A stretch of 64,000 nt of DNA from Kocuria palustris (GTDB taxonomy: Bacteria > Actinomycetota > Actinomycetes > Actinomycetales > Micrococcaceae): the NCBI RefSeq assembly GCF_007666205.1, contig NZ_VDOR01000004.1, positions 108,009 through 172,008 of the forward strand, given 5' to 3'. The notes beneath the pieces are model-generated. The model saw only the letters and a program-made list of their open reading frames with translations. It was not told where the DNA came from and ran no database searches. The position numbers were made by a program, and so were the translations under genes. Below are positions 8,553-17,534 of this stretch, piece by piece; the first letter of the stretch is position 1, and each line of letters starts with the position of its first letter.

Positions 8553-9617
8553 TCAGACGGTGACGGGGCCGTCGCGCAGCTCGGACTCGGCGCGGACGGG
8601 GGTCTCGGAGGTCACGTGGAAGGCCTTCTCGACGGCCATGGCGACGACGGCGACGAAGATCGCCGAGCCGATCAGGTGCAGGGCGACCACCAGGATGGGC
8701 AGCCCGTTGAAGTACTGGTAGAAGCCGATCAGCGCCTGCAGGATCACGACCATGCCCACGAGCTGCAGGGACCGGCGCACCGCCATCGGCCAGCTGCGCC
8801 GCCCGAGGAGCAGACCCAGCAGGACCAGGGCCACCACGAGGTAGACCGGCACCGCATGCAGGCGGGTGATGGCCACCGCGTCGAACGTGTGGCGCACGAC
8901 CTCCCCGGCGTCGCCGGCGTGGGGCCCCGTTCCGGTCACCAGGGTGCCGACGTAGACGATCAGTGCCGCCAGGACTCCGAGGGCGCCGGCGAGCAGGCGG
9001 ATGCGCCCGCGCTGCTCCGGGGCCTGCCCGCGCAGCTCGGCGCGGGCCACGTGCTCCAGGCTCAGGCGGCGGGTCTTGTTCACGAGCATGGCGGCCAGGG
9101 CGATCATGACGCTGGAGATCACGAAGTGGATGCCCACGACCCAGGGGTTCAGGCCCGTGAGCACGGTGATCCCGCCCACGACGGCCTGCAGCGGGATGCC
9201 CAGCCCGAGCAGCAGCGTGAGCACGAAGAGCGACGTGTGGCGCCCGGCCATGCGCACGACCGCCAGGAAGGCCAGCACGGCCACGATCATCAGCACGCCG
9301 GTCAGGGTGCGGTTGCCGAACTCGATGATGCCGTGCAGGCCCATCTCCGGGGTCGAGGTCCAGGACTCCTCGGTGCACATGGGCCACGTGGGGCAGCCCA
9401 GGCCGGATCCGGTGAGCCGGACGAGGCCGCCGGTGAGGATCAGGAGCATGTTGGCCACCAGCGAGGCCCAGGCGGTGAACCGCACCCAGCCGTCGACCTC
9501 GCCGCGCAGCACGAATCCGACGGGCTCGCGGCGAGCGGCCTCGACGGCCGCGGCCTCCTCCCGTCCGTCGCGGTGGTCCGAGGGTGCCGGCGCCGGTGCC
9601 GAGGGAGGGGTGCTCAC
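8553..9617 (-). CDS. ctaA: Heme A synthase CtaA (COX15 family)
   Basis: CtaA oxidises the C8 methyl of heme O to give heme A for aa3-type cytochrome c oxidase. The 354-residue protein has an N-terminal cytoplasmic stretch of ~50 residues and about eight membrane helices. The conserved LTGGLVRLTGSGLGCPTWPMC loop contains the cysteine pair, and the heme-binding histidines sit in GLHGIIEFGNRTLTG, GIHFV, ITRLHAVPVYL and VALHLIGSA. GTG at 9617 is the start. A TAGACT -10 box lies at 9756-9761, leaving a leader of ~130 nt. It sits two genes away from the ABC exporter, an arrangement also known in mycobacteria, where a drug-type ABC transporter adjoins the ctaA-sufR region. Confidence 0.94.
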   Translation of the reverse strand: MSTPPSAPAPAPSDHRDGREEAAAVEAARREPVGFVLRGEVDGWVRFTAWASLVANMLLILTGGLVRLTGSGLGCPTWPMCTEESWTSTPEMGLHGIIEFGNRTLTGVLMIVAVLAFLAVVRMAGRHTSLFVLTLLLGLGIPLQAVVGGITVLTGLNPWVVGIHFVISSVMIALAAMLVNKTRRLSLEHVARAELRGQAPEQRGRIRLLAGALGVLAALIVYVGTLVTGTGPHAGDAGEVVRHTFDAVAITRLHAVPVYLVVALVLLGLLLGRRSWPMAVRRSLQLVGMVVILQALIGFYQYFNGLPILVVALHLIGSAIFVAVVAMAVEKAFHVTSETPVRAESELRDGPVTV

Positions 9618-9755
9618 GTGCTCACGTCCAGGGTCTGAAGGGGTCGATGCGCGGTCCGCCGCGCGTCCTGCCCGGACGACCCGCAGCGGGGCCGGTGCGG
9701 GCGCCGCGGGGACTGCCCCGGAAGGGCTGCCCGGGCGCGCAGCGGGGATGATCCC

Positions 9756-9761
9756 AGTCTA
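9756..9761 (-). promoter_or_regulatory. -10 box upstream of ctaA
   Basis: TAGACT (minus strand) is followed by GGGA, the same CTAGACTGGGA string found before ctaB at 13759. No recognisable -35 is present at 17-18 bp. Confidence 0.45.
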
Positions 9762-9795
9762 GTCCCGATCGGCGGGCCCTCCATCCGAGCGGCCG

Positions 9796-10635
9796 TCAGC
9801 TCCAGCGGAAGAAGCGCACGGCGGCCGGCCACCCGATCAGCCCCCAGCCCAGCAGGATCGCCAGGTGCAGCACCAGAGGGCACTGACCGGCGCCGAGCAG
9901 GATCAGCCGCAGCGACTCCCCCAGCGCGGCCGAGGGAAGCGCCGCGACCGCCCATCCCAGCACGCCGGGCAGGGCGCTCGACGGCGCGAGGGTGCCGCCC
10001 GCGGCCGCCAGCAGCACCCACAGCAGGTTCACGACGGCCAGCGTCGCCTCGGCGCGCAGGGTCCCGGCCACCAGCATGCCCAGGCCCGTGAACACCGCTG
10101 CGCCGAGGACGAGGACCGCCAGCGCGGCGGCGAGCCGCCCGGGCTCCGGCCGCCAGCCGAGCAGCAGGGCCACCGCCGAGATCAGGATCGTCTGGACGGC
10201 GAGGACCGCGAGGACGGCCGCGGACTTTCCCGCGATCAGCCCGAAGCGGCCCAGCGGGGTGGTCGACAGCTGGCGCAGCACGCCGTAGCGGCGGTCGAAG
10301 CCCGTCTGGATGCCCTGGCCGGAGAACGCGTTCGAGATCACGCACAGCGCCAGGACACCCGGCACCGCGAGATCGATCCGCTGCGCGCCGGCGGGCAGGA
10401 AGCCGTCGAGCAGGTCCGTCCAGGTCAGCGCGAACAGCGCCATGACCGGCAGGATGATCAGCAGCAGCAGCTGCTCGCCGTTGCGCAGCATGGCGCGCGT
10501 CTCGTAGCCGGCCTGGGCCGCGATCCGACGCGCCGCCGGGGCGGGCCGGGACATCCGCCGGGGGGCCTGCGGGCTCGGCTCGGGCCCGCCCTCCGATGCG
10601 GCCTCCCGCTCTGCGATCGCTGCTGGCTCCTTCAT
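9796..10635 (-). CDS. ABC-2 type transporter permease
   Basis: The 279-residue membrane subunit of a drug/lipid-type ABC exporter has ~40 cytoplasmic residues followed by six hydrophobic segments of the ABC-2 family. The first is the QLLLLIILPVMALFALTW helix and the last a helix near the C terminus that ends WPAAVRFFRWS. ATG at 10635 is chosen because it overlaps the stop of the ATPase gene as ATGA. The next gene downstream is ctaA, 178 bp away with its own promoter. The substrate cannot be told. Its place next to ctaA is conserved in actinobacteria, so a role linked to heme or the respiratory membrane is a reasonable guess only. Confidence 0.88.
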   Translation of the reverse strand: MKEPAAIAEREAASEGGPEPSPQAPRRMSRPAPAARRIAAQAGYETRAMLRNGEQLLLLIILPVMALFALTWTDLLDGFLPAGAQRIDLAVPGVLALCVISNAFSGQGIQTGFDRRYGVLRQLSTTPLGRFGLIAGKSAAVLAVLAVQTILISAVALLLGWRPEPGRLAAALAVLVLGAAVFTGLGMLVAGTLRAEATLAVVNLLWVLLAAAGGTLAPSSALPGVLGWAVAALPSAALGESLRLILLGAGQCPLVLHLAILLGWGLIGWPAAVRFFRWS

Positions 10636-11630
10636 CGCATTCTCCTCCCCGACAGCTCCAGGAACACATCCTCCAGCGACCGCGGCTGGAGGCTCAGGGA
10701 GACGGGCAGCTCGCCGGAGGCCTCGAGCCAGGCCGCCGCCGCGGCGACGTCCTGCGGCCGGACCGCTCCGCTGATGACGACCCGATGCCGGTCGACGGCC
10801 ACCCTCAGGCCGTCGCGGCCCAGCTCGGGCGGCCGCCGCTCCCAGCGGCGGCGCTGATGCTCGGTCAGCTCGATCCGCAGCGCCCCCGAGCGGCCGTCGC
10901 CCGCGATCAGCTCGGTCACGGAGCCGGCCGCGCGGACCGTGCCGCCGTCGACGATCACCACGTGATCCGCCAGCCGCTGGGCGTCGTCCAGCAGGTGCGT
11001 GGTGAGCACGACCGCGGTCCCGCTCGCGCGCTGCTCGTCGATCAGCTCGAAGACCGCCGCACGGGACTGCGGGTCCAGCCCGGCCGAGGGCTCGTCCAGG
11101 AACACGATCTCGGGTCTGCCGGCCAGCGCGGCGGCCAGGGCCACGCGCTGGCGCTGGCCGCCCGAGAGACGGCGCAGCGGCGTGCCGGCGAACGACCCGA
11201 TGCCCAGGCGCTCCTGCAGCTCTTCGGCGGGGATGGGATCCTGGTACATCGCCGTGATGTGGCGCAGGTACTCCCCGGCCCGCGAGGCCTGCGGGAGGCC
11301 GCCGTCCTGGAGCATGACCCCCACCCGCGCGCGCAGCGACGGCGCCGCGCCCCACGGCTGCTCCCCGAGCAGCCGCACGGTGCCGGAGGTGGGGCGCTGC
11401 AGCCCCTGGGCGCACTCGAGCGTCGTGGTCTTGCCGGCGCCGTTGGGCCCGAGCAGCGCGGTGACCTCGCCGCGGCGAGCGGTCAGGCTGATCCCGTCGA
11501 CGGCCCGCGCCCTGGGCGTCTCCGCCGGCATCTCGGCGGCCGCGCCGCGACGTCGGCGCCCGGAGCCGCGCCGGGCCGGGAAGGCCTTGACCAGGTCGCG
11601 GATCTCGAGGGCCTCGGCCCCCGCGGTCAC
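10632..11630 (-). CDS. ABC transporter ATP-binding protein (drug-export type)
   Basis: The 332-residue ATPase partners the adjacent permease. Walker A is LLGPNGAGKTTTLE, the signature is LSGGQRQRVALAAALAGRPEIVFLDEPSAGLDP, and the H-loop is TTHLLDDAQRLADHVV. After the ~220-residue nucleotide-binding domain comes a C-terminal ~100-residue region ending in LSLQPRSLEDVFLELSGRRMR, typical of the CcmA/DrrA exporters. The start is GTG at 11630, which overlaps the stop of the DHDPS-family gene (GTGA). Residues ~20-40 hold an Arg-rich insert before the first strand. The stop overlaps the permease start, so both subunits are translated together. Confidence 0.9.
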   Translation of the reverse strand: MTAGAEALEIRDLVKAFPARRGSGRRRRGAAAEMPAETPRARAVDGISLTARRGEVTALLGPNGAGKTTTLECAQGLQRPTSGTVRLLGEQPWGAAPSLRARVGVMLQDGGLPQASRAGEYLRHITAMYQDPIPAEELQERLGIGSFAGTPLRRLSGGQRQRVALAAALAGRPEIVFLDEPSAGLDPQSRAAVFELIDEQRASGTAVVLTTHLLDDAQRLADHVVIVDGGTVRAAGSVTELIAGDGRSGALRIELTEHQRRRWERRPPELGRDGLRVAVDRHRVVISGAVRPQDVAAAAAWLEASGELPVSLSLQPRSLEDVFLELSGRRMR

Positions 11631-12535
11631 TGGCCCATCTCCGCTCGCAGCTGCCGCACGGCGGCGCGGATGCGCTCGCGGCTGGGTGTGGCCACGGGGT
11701 GCAGGGGCCGGCGCGGCGGAGCGGTGTGCTGACCGCAGATGTCGTTGAGCGCGTAGATGGAGCTCAGCGGACGCTCCCAGCGCAGAACCTCGATCAGCGG
11801 CGAGAACGCCCGCCGCCAGCGCTCCACGAGCTCGATGTCGCCGGCGGCCGCGGCTGCCCGGAAGGCGACCCACTCCCGCGGCAGAGCGGCCGCGAAGCCG
11901 GTGTGCCAGGCGATCCCGGGATCCGCGGCGGCCAGGATGAGGGAGGTCCCCGCGATGCCGTAGCCCACGCCCGGCCCGGCCAGCTCGCGGAAGAGGTGCC
12001 GGCGGTTCTGCAGGGCGCGCTCGGAGTCGACCGTGTCCTTGAAGGCCACCACGTTGCCCAGGTCGCTCAGCTCGGCCGCCAGGTCGATCGGGTACACGAA
12101 GCCCGTGGTCGACGGATTGTTGTCCAGGCACAGCGGCAGCGCGACGGACGAGGCCACGGTCTCCACCTGATCCGCGATCTCCGGGGAGCGCAGGGCGACG
12201 TAGGACAGCGGATTGAGCACGAGTCCGTCGGCCCCGGCGTTCTCCGCATCCCACGCGAGCTCGAGCACGTCCTGGGTGGTCATGGCGGAGACCCCCGCTC
12301 CGACCGGGACCTGCGAGCCGGCCGCGGCCCGGACCGCCGTGCGCACGACGGTCCCGCGCTCCTCGGAGCTCAGGTAGGCGAAGGAGCCCGCGGTGCCGAG
12401 CACGCAGATCGCGTCCACGCCGGTCTCGGCCAGCGACTCGACCTGTCGGGCGAGCTCGGGCAGGTCGACGGCGCCCGAGGTGGTGAACGGCGTGACCGGA
12501 TAGGCGATCAGCCCGGAGAAGTCCATCCTGAGCAT
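11627..12535 (-). CDS. Dihydrodipicolinate synthase/N-acetylneuraminate lyase family protein, active-site variant
   Basis: This is a 302-residue TIM-barrel aldolase of the DHDPS/NAL family. The Schiff-base lysine is kept in VVAFKDTV, but the usual GTTGE motif is GTAGS and the catalytic tyrosine of YNxPxRTG is replaced by aspartate (LDNNPSTTG). It is therefore unlikely to be the lysine-pathway DapA and probably acts on another pyruvate- or keto-acid-type substrate, or is inactive. ATG at 12535 is chosen over GTG at 12541 because AGGAG (12543-12547) is 7 nt from the ATG but only 1 nt from the GTG. It overlaps the ABC ATPase by 4 bp and so heads a three-gene operon with the exporter. Confidence 0.8.
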   Translation of the reverse strand: MLRMDFSGLIAYPVTPFTTSGAVDLPELARQVESLAETGVDAICVLGTAGSFAYLSSEERGTVVRTAVRAAAGSQVPVGAGVSAMTTQDVLELAWDAENAGADGLVLNPLSYVALRSPEIADQVETVASSVALPLCLDNNPSTTGFVYPIDLAAELSDLGNVVAFKDTVDSERALQNRRHLFRELAGPGVGYGIAGTSLILAAADPGIAWHTGFAAALPREWVAFRAAAAAGDIELVERWRRAFSPLIEVLRWERPLSSIYALNDICGQHTAPPRRPLHPVATPSRERIRAAVRQLRAEMGQ

Positions 12536-12631
12536 GCTCACGCTCCTCGGCGGGACGACGGGTGGCAGGGGGGCGAGGCGCGGCGGCGCGGGGCTGCAGG
12601 GCCTCGAGTGAGGATCAGCGGGTCGGGGCGA

Positions 12632-13624
12632 TCAGAGGATCGGGCCGCCCAGGAACGGGTCCACGGCCACGGCGACGAAGACCAGGCTCAGGTACGTGAT
12701 GGACCCGTGGAAGACCTTCATGGCCTGGGTCGAGGTGGGCTCCGCGGCATTGGCCAGACCGAGCAGGCGGTGGCACTGCAGCAGGAACCAGGCCCCGGCG
12801 GCCAGCGTCACGACCGCGTAGACCCAGCCGGCGCCGCCCACCGGGACCAGCAGCAGCGAGCAGATGACGGTGGCCCAGGCGTAGAGCACGACCTGGCTGG
12901 CCACGCGGCCCTCGGGGGCGATCGCACCGAGCATGGGGATCCCGGCGCGGGCGTAGTCATCGGCGTACTTCATGGACAGCGGCCAGTAGTGCGGCGGCGT
13001 CCACAGGAAGATCACGGCGAACAGCACGAGCGCCGGCGCCTGGACCGTCCCGGTGACAGCGGCCCACGCGATCAGCACGGGCATGCAGCCGGCGACGCCG
13101 CCCCAGACGATGTTCTGGCTCGTGCGGCGCTTGAGGATGATCGAGTAGAAGACCGCGTAGAGGAAGATCGCGGCGGCCGTGAGCACGCCCGTCAGGACGT
13201 TGACGGCCAGCGCGAAGAGCAGGACGGAGACGACGGAGAGCACCCAGCCCAGGGCCAGCGCCTCCCAGTCGGCGACGACGCGCGTGACGAGCGGGCGCTT
13301 GGACGTCCGCTTCATCAGCCGGTCCGACTCGCGGTCGATGTACGAGTTGAAGGCCCCGGCGGCCCCGGCCGAGAGCGTGCCGCCGACGAGGGTCACCAGG
13401 ATCAGCCAGATGCTCGGGAACCCGCTGCCGCCCTGATGGTGATGGGCGAAGATCATGGTGGGCACCGTGGCCACGAGCAGGAGCTCGACGATGCGCAGCT
13501 TCATCAGCTGCAGGTAGGCCTGCACCCGCCGGCCCGGACTCGTCCTGCGCGGCTCCCGGCCAGGGGTCGCCGCGGGCTGGGACCCGGTCGGTGCGGCATG
13601 CCTGGAGGCCTGCGCTGAACTCAC
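12632..13624 (-). CDS. ctaB: Protoheme IX farnesyltransferase (heme O synthase) CtaB
   Basis: CtaB adds a farnesyl group to heme b to make heme O, the substrate of CtaA. The 330-residue UbiA-family protein has ~35 disordered residues, then about nine helices. It carries both Asp-rich motifs: [20 protein letters not shown] (first) and [13 protein letters not shown] (second), plus [14 protein letters not shown] residues just before the latter. GTG at 13624 is the start. It is transcribed divergently from tkt, an arrangement shared with mycobacteria, and carries a TAGACT -10 box at 13759. A 96-bp gap separates it from the DHDPS-family gene. Confidence 0.95.
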   Translation of the reverse strand: MSSAQASRHAAPTGSQPAATPGREPRRTSPGRRVQAYLQLMKLRIVELLLVATVPTMIFAHHHQGGSGFPSIWLILVTLVGGTLSAGAAGAFNSYIDRESDRLMKRTSKRPLVTRVVADWEALALGWVLSVVSVLLFALAVNVLTGVLTAAAIFLYAVFYSIILKRRTSQNIVWGGVAGCMPVLIAWAAVTGTVQAPALVLFAVIFLWTPPHYWPLSMKYADDYARAGIPMLGAIAPEGRVASQVVLYAWATVICSLLLVPVGGAGWVYAVVTLAAGAWFLLQCHRLLGLANAAEPTSTQAMKVFHGSITYLSLVFVAVAVDPFLGGPIL

Positions 13625-13953
13625 GTGAACTGACTCCCTGGGGACGATGCTGGGGCGGTGCGGGGACGACGGCGGATGCGGATCGCGCGATGGGGCCGAC
13701 CCGGGGCCCGGATGCGCTCGGCCCCGCCGGCTGCGCGGCGGCGCCGATGATCTGTCCCAGTCTAGACCTTCGCAGCGCGGACCGCTCCTGCGCCCCGCCG
13801 GGGGGGGGCGTGGGACGCGGCCGTACGCCCACAGGCAAACCGCAGAAACGGCCCCTTCCGATGCCCGGGGCGTGATCTACGCTGGACGCACAGCCCGGCA
13901 TCGCCGCCGGTCGGCGGGCGATGCCTTGTACGCCAAGAAAGGACAGTGCTCCT
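13625..13953. promoter_or_regulatory. Divergent ctaB / tkt promoter region
   Basis: No gene is visible in these 329 bp. The minus-strand -10 box TAGACT for ctaB is at 13759-13764, with the flank CTAGACTGGGA shared with ctaA. For tkt a plus-strand TACGCT at 13878-13883 is the best -10 candidate. AAGAAAGGA at 13934-13942 is the tkt ribosome binding site. A run of nine G lies at 13800-13808. Confidence 0.5.
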
Positions 13954-16083
13954 GTGCCTCAGTCTGATCAGTCACTCACCTGGACCGATGTCGATCGCCG
14001 CGCCGTGGACACCGTCCGCGTGCTCGCCGCGGACGCCGTGGAGAAGGTGGGCTCGGGACATCCCGGCACGGCCATGAGCCTGGCCCCGGCCGCCTACCTC
14101 CTCTACCAGAAGGTGATGCGCCACGACCCCAGCGACGACCGCTGGACCGGCCGCGACCGGTTCGTCCTCTCCCCAGGGCACACCTCCCTGACGCTGTACA
14201 TCCAGCTGTTCCTGGGCGGGTTCGGGCTCGAGATGGAGGACCTCGAATCGCTGCGCACGTGGGACTCCAAGACTCCCGGCCACCCCGAGTACCGCCACAC
14301 CGCCGGCGTCGAGATCACCACCGGCCCGCTCGGGCAGGGCCTCTCCTCGGCCGTCGGGTTCGCCTACGCGCAGCGCTACACCCGCGGCCTGTTCGACCCC
14401 GAGTCGGCCCCGGGCGAGTCCGTGTTCGACCACCACGTGTACACGATCGTCTCCGACGGCGACCTCCAGGAGGGCGTCACCTCCGAGGCGTCGTCGCTGG
14501 CCGGGCACCAGGAGCTCGGCAACCTCATCGCGATCTACGACCAGAACCAGATCTCGATCGAGGACGACACCGACGTCGCCTTCACCGAGGACGTCGCCAA
14601 GCGCTACGAGGCCTACGGCTGGCACGTCCAGTCCGTCGACTGGACCGCGGGCGGGCCCAACGGCACCGAGTACGTCGAGGACGTCGACGCCCTCTTCGCC
14701 GCGATCAAGGCCGCCGAGGCCGAGACCGGGCGCCCGTCGCTGATCTGCCTCAAGACGATCATCGGCTACCCGGCCCCGAACAAGCAGAACACCGGCGGCA
14801 TCCACGGCTCCAAGCTCGGGTCCGACGAGCTCGCCGCGACCAAGCGGATCCTCGGCTTCGACGCCGAGCAGAGCTTCGCGATCGATGACGAGGTCCTGGC
14901 GCACACCCGCGAGCTCGTGCAGCGCGGCAAGGCCGACCGCGAGCAGTGGGAGAAGTCCTTCGAGCAGTGGCGCTCGGCCCACCCCGAGCGCGCGGAGCTC
15001 TACGACCGCCTGCGCGAGGGCCGCCTGCCCGAGGGCTACGCGGACGCGTTCCCGCAGTTCCCTGCCGGGGAGACCATGGCCACCCGCAAGGCCTCCGGCA
15101 GCGTCATCAACGCGATCGCGGACACCTTCCCCGAGCTCTGGGGCGGCTCCGCCGACCTCGCGGGCTCGAACAACACCACGATCGAGTCGGCGAACTCGTT
15201 CAACCCGTCGAGCCGCACGACCAAGAAGTTCTCGGCCGACCCCTACGGCCGCGTCCTGCACTTCGGCATCCGCGAGCACGCCGCCGCCGCGATCGTCAAC
15301 GGCATCACCATGTCGTCGCAGACCCGCGCGTTCTCCGGGACGTTCCTGATCTTCTCGGACTACCAGCGCCCGGCCGTGCGACTGGGCGCGCTCATGAAGG
15401 TCCCGTCGATCTACATCTGGACGCACGACTCGATCGGCCTGGGCGAGGACGGCCCCACGCACCAGCCCGTCGAGCAGCTCAGCACGCTGCGCGCGATCCC
15501 TGGCCTGAACGTCGTGCGCCCGGCGGACGCCAACGAGACCTCGATCGCGTGGCGGACGATCCTGGAGACCACGGAGAACCCCTCCGGCCTGGCGCTGACC
15601 CGGCAGAACGTCCCCACGTTCCGCCGCGAGGACCTCCACCCCGACGGCGAGGGCGAGGCCTTCGCCTCCGCCGAGGGCGTCGCCAAGGGCGGCTACGTCC
15701 TGGCCGATGCCCCCGAGGGCACGTCGCTCGACGTCGTGCTGATCGGCACCGGCTCCGAGGTGCAGCTGGCCGTCGAGGCCCGCGAGCAGCTCAAGGCGGA
15801 GGGCATCGGCGCGCGCGTCGTGTCCATGCCGTGCCGCGAGTGGTTCGACGCCCAGGACCAGGACTACCGCGATGCGGTCATCCCGCGGGACCTGGGCGCC
15901 CGCGTGACGGTCGAGGCGGGGATCGCCATGTCGTGGCGCGACCTCCTCGGCTCGACCGGTCGCGCCGTCTCCCTCGAGCACTTCGGCGCCTCCGCCGACT
16001 ACGAGCGCCTCTACCGCGAGTTCGGCATCACCGCCGAGGCCGTCGTCCAGCAGGCCAAGGAGTCGATCTCCGCGGCCCGGTGA
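13954..16083 (+). CDS. tkt: Transketolase
   Basis: This thiamine-diphosphate enzyme transfers two-carbon units between ketose and aldose phosphates in the non-oxidative pentose-phosphate pathway. With GTG at 13954 it is 709 residues long. The N-terminal domain has the [13 protein letters not shown] motif and the diphosphate/Mg site SDGDLQEGV...[12 protein letters not shown]; the middle domain has [14 protein letters not shown] and [16 protein letters not shown]. The GTG is preferred over an in-frame ATG at 13921 because AAGAAAGGA lies between them and the family N terminus starts here. It leads the tkt-tal-pgi-zwf-opcA-pgl series. Confidence 0.96.
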   Translation: MPQSDQSLTWTDVDRRAVDTVRVLAADAVEKVGSGHPGTAMSLAPAAYLLYQKVMRHDPSDDRWTGRDRFVLSPGHTSLTLYIQLFLGGFGLEMEDLESLRTWDSKTPGHPEYRHTAGVEITTGPLGQGLSSAVGFAYAQRYTRGLFDPESAPGESVFDHHVYTIVSDGDLQEGVTSEASSLAGHQELGNLIAIYDQNQISIEDDTDVAFTEDVAKRYEAYGWHVQSVDWTAGGPNGTEYVEDVDALFAAIKAAEAETGRPSLICLKTIIGYPAPNKQNTGGIHGSKLGSDELAATKRILGFDAEQSFAIDDEVLAHTRELVQRGKADREQWEKSFEQWRSAHPERAELYDRLREGRLPEGYADAFPQFPAGETMATRKASGSVINAIADTFPELWGGSADLAGSNNTTIESANSFNPSSRTTKKFSADPYGRVLHFGIREHAAAAIVNGITMSSQTRAFSGTFLIFSDYQRPAVRLGALMKVPSIYIWTHDSIGLGEDGPTHQPVEQLSTLRAIPGLNVVRPADANETSIAWRTILETTENPSGLALTRQNVPTFRREDLHPDGEGEAFASAEGVAKGGYVLADAPEGTSLDVVLIGTGSEVQLAVEAREQLKAEGIGARVVSMPCREWFDAQDQDYRDAVIPRDLGARVTVEAGIAMSWRDLLGSTGRAVSLEHFGASADYERLYREFGITAEAVVQQAKESISAAR

Positions 16084-16090
16084 GGGCAGC

Positions 16091-16125
16091 GGCGGCCCGG
16101 CACCGCCCGCCGGCGCCGGGCCGCC
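16091..16125 (+). terminator. Hairpin between tkt and tal
   Basis: An 11-bp perfect stem GGCGGCCCGGC/GCCGGGCCGCC with a 13-nt loop starts 7 bp after the tkt stop. It may be a terminator or an mRNA-processing/attenuation hairpin that sets the tkt to tal ratio, since tal follows with no obvious promoter. Confidence 0.55.
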
Positions 16126-16198
16126 ACCTCCCCCAGACCATTCCCAGCCGCGCCTGTCCGCAGGCGCACCGACGATCCCTCGAACCCAGGAGCATCAC

Positions 16199-17305
16199 AT
16201 GACCGACACCACCGCCAAGCTCTCCCAGGCCGGAGTCTCCATCTGGCTCGACGACCTGTCCCGCGAGCGCCTGACCACGGGCAACCTGCAGGAGCTCATC
16301 GACACCAAGGACGTGGTCGGCGTCACGACGAACCCCACGATCTTCGCCAGCGCCCTGTCCAAGGGCGAGTCCTACGAGGAGCAGGTCCGTCAGCTCGCCG
16401 CCGACGGCGCCGACGTCGACGACGCCGTCTTCCGCATCACCACGGACGACGTCCGCGACGCCTGCGACGTCTTCGCCCCGATCGCCGAGGCGACCCAGGG
16501 CCGCGACGGCCGCGTGTCCATCGAGGTCGACCCCCGCATGGCGCATGACGCGGACGCGACCTCGGACATGGCCCAGCGCCTGTCGCAGACCATCGACCGC
16601 GACAACGTGCTGATCAAGATCCCGGCCACCGAGGCCGGGCTGCCGTCGATCACCGCCACCCTGGCCGAGGGCATCTCGGTCAACGTGACCCTGATCTTCT
16701 CGCTCGAGCGCTACCGCGCCGTGATCAACGCCTTCCAGACGGGCCTCGAGCAGGCTCTGGAGAACGGCAAGGACCTCTCCCGGATCCACTCGGTGGCCTC
16801 GTTCTTCGTCTCCCGCGTGGACTCGGAGATCGACAAGCGCCTGGACGCCGTCGGCACCGAGGAGGCCGCGGCGCTCAAGTCCAAGGCCGGCCTGGCCAAC
16901 GCCCGCCTGGCCTACCAGGTCTACCAGGAGGCGTTCTCGACCGAGCGGTGGGCCCGCCTGGCCTCGGCCGGCGCCAACGCCCAGCGCCCTCTGTGGGCCT
17001 CGACCGGCACCAAGGACCCCTCCCTGCCGGACACCCTCTACGTGGACGGCCTGGTCGCCGCCGACGTCGTGAACACCATGCCGGAGAAGACCCTCGACGC
17101 CGTCGCCGACCACTCGGAGGTCTCCGGCGACACCATCACCGGCACGTACGACGAGTCCGATGCGCACCTGGACCGCCTCGCGGAGCTGGGCATCGACTAC
17201 GACGACGTCGTGCGGCTGCTCGAGAAGGAGGGCGTCGAGAAGTTCGAGGCTTCCTGGGCAGAGCTGCTCGAGACGGTGCAGTCGGCCCTCGACGCCGCGC
17301 GCTGA
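16199..17305 (+). CDS. tal: Transaldolase
   Basis: This enzyme transfers a dihydroxyacetone unit from sedoheptulose-7-phosphate to glyceraldehyde-3-phosphate. The 368-residue protein is the longer actinobacterial type. Landmarks are [15 protein letters not shown] near the N terminus, the Schiff-base lysine in [32 protein letters not shown], and [21 protein letters not shown] at 16199 has a well-placed AGGAG at 16188-16192. It follows tkt by 115 bp and precedes pgi by 229 bp, where I see no other gene. Confidence 0.96.
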   Translation: MTDTTAKLSQAGVSIWLDDLSRERLTTGNLQELIDTKDVVGVTTNPTIFASALSKGESYEEQVRQLAADGADVDDAVFRITTDDVRDACDVFAPIAEATQGRDGRVSIEVDPRMAHDADATSDMAQRLSQTIDRDNVLIKIPATEAGLPSITATLAEGISVNVTLIFSLERYRAVINAFQTGLEQALENGKDLSRIHSVASFFVSRVDSEIDKRLDAVGTEEAAALKSKAGLANARLAYQVYQEAFSTERWARLASAGANAQRPLWASTGTKDPSLPDTLYVDGLVAADVVNTMPEKTLDAVADHSEVSGDTITGTYDESDAHLDRLAELGIDYDDVVRLLEKEGVEKFEASWAELLETVQSALDAAR

Positions 17306-17534
17306 CCTGCTCGGCACTCGGGCCGCCGCCGCGACGGCAGGGCGCAGCCCTCGTCCTCGCCGCGGCCGGCCCCCGGCGAAGCGGCATCGTGCGCCGCGGC
17401 CGCGCGCCGCAGCGAGCGATGCCGCGGGCCCGGCAGCACAGACCCCGCACCACCGCCGAAGGACCGAAGCAATGGATCGCCGGGCGGGGCGGTCGTCCAC
17501 GGCCGCATCCCGCCCCGCACTGCGAGAGGACATC

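Noticed and set aside
13800..13808. Run of nine G as a possible phase-variable tract
   Set aside because: It lies between two divergent promoters of core genes, outside any coding frame, and single G-runs of this length are expected in DNA of this composition.
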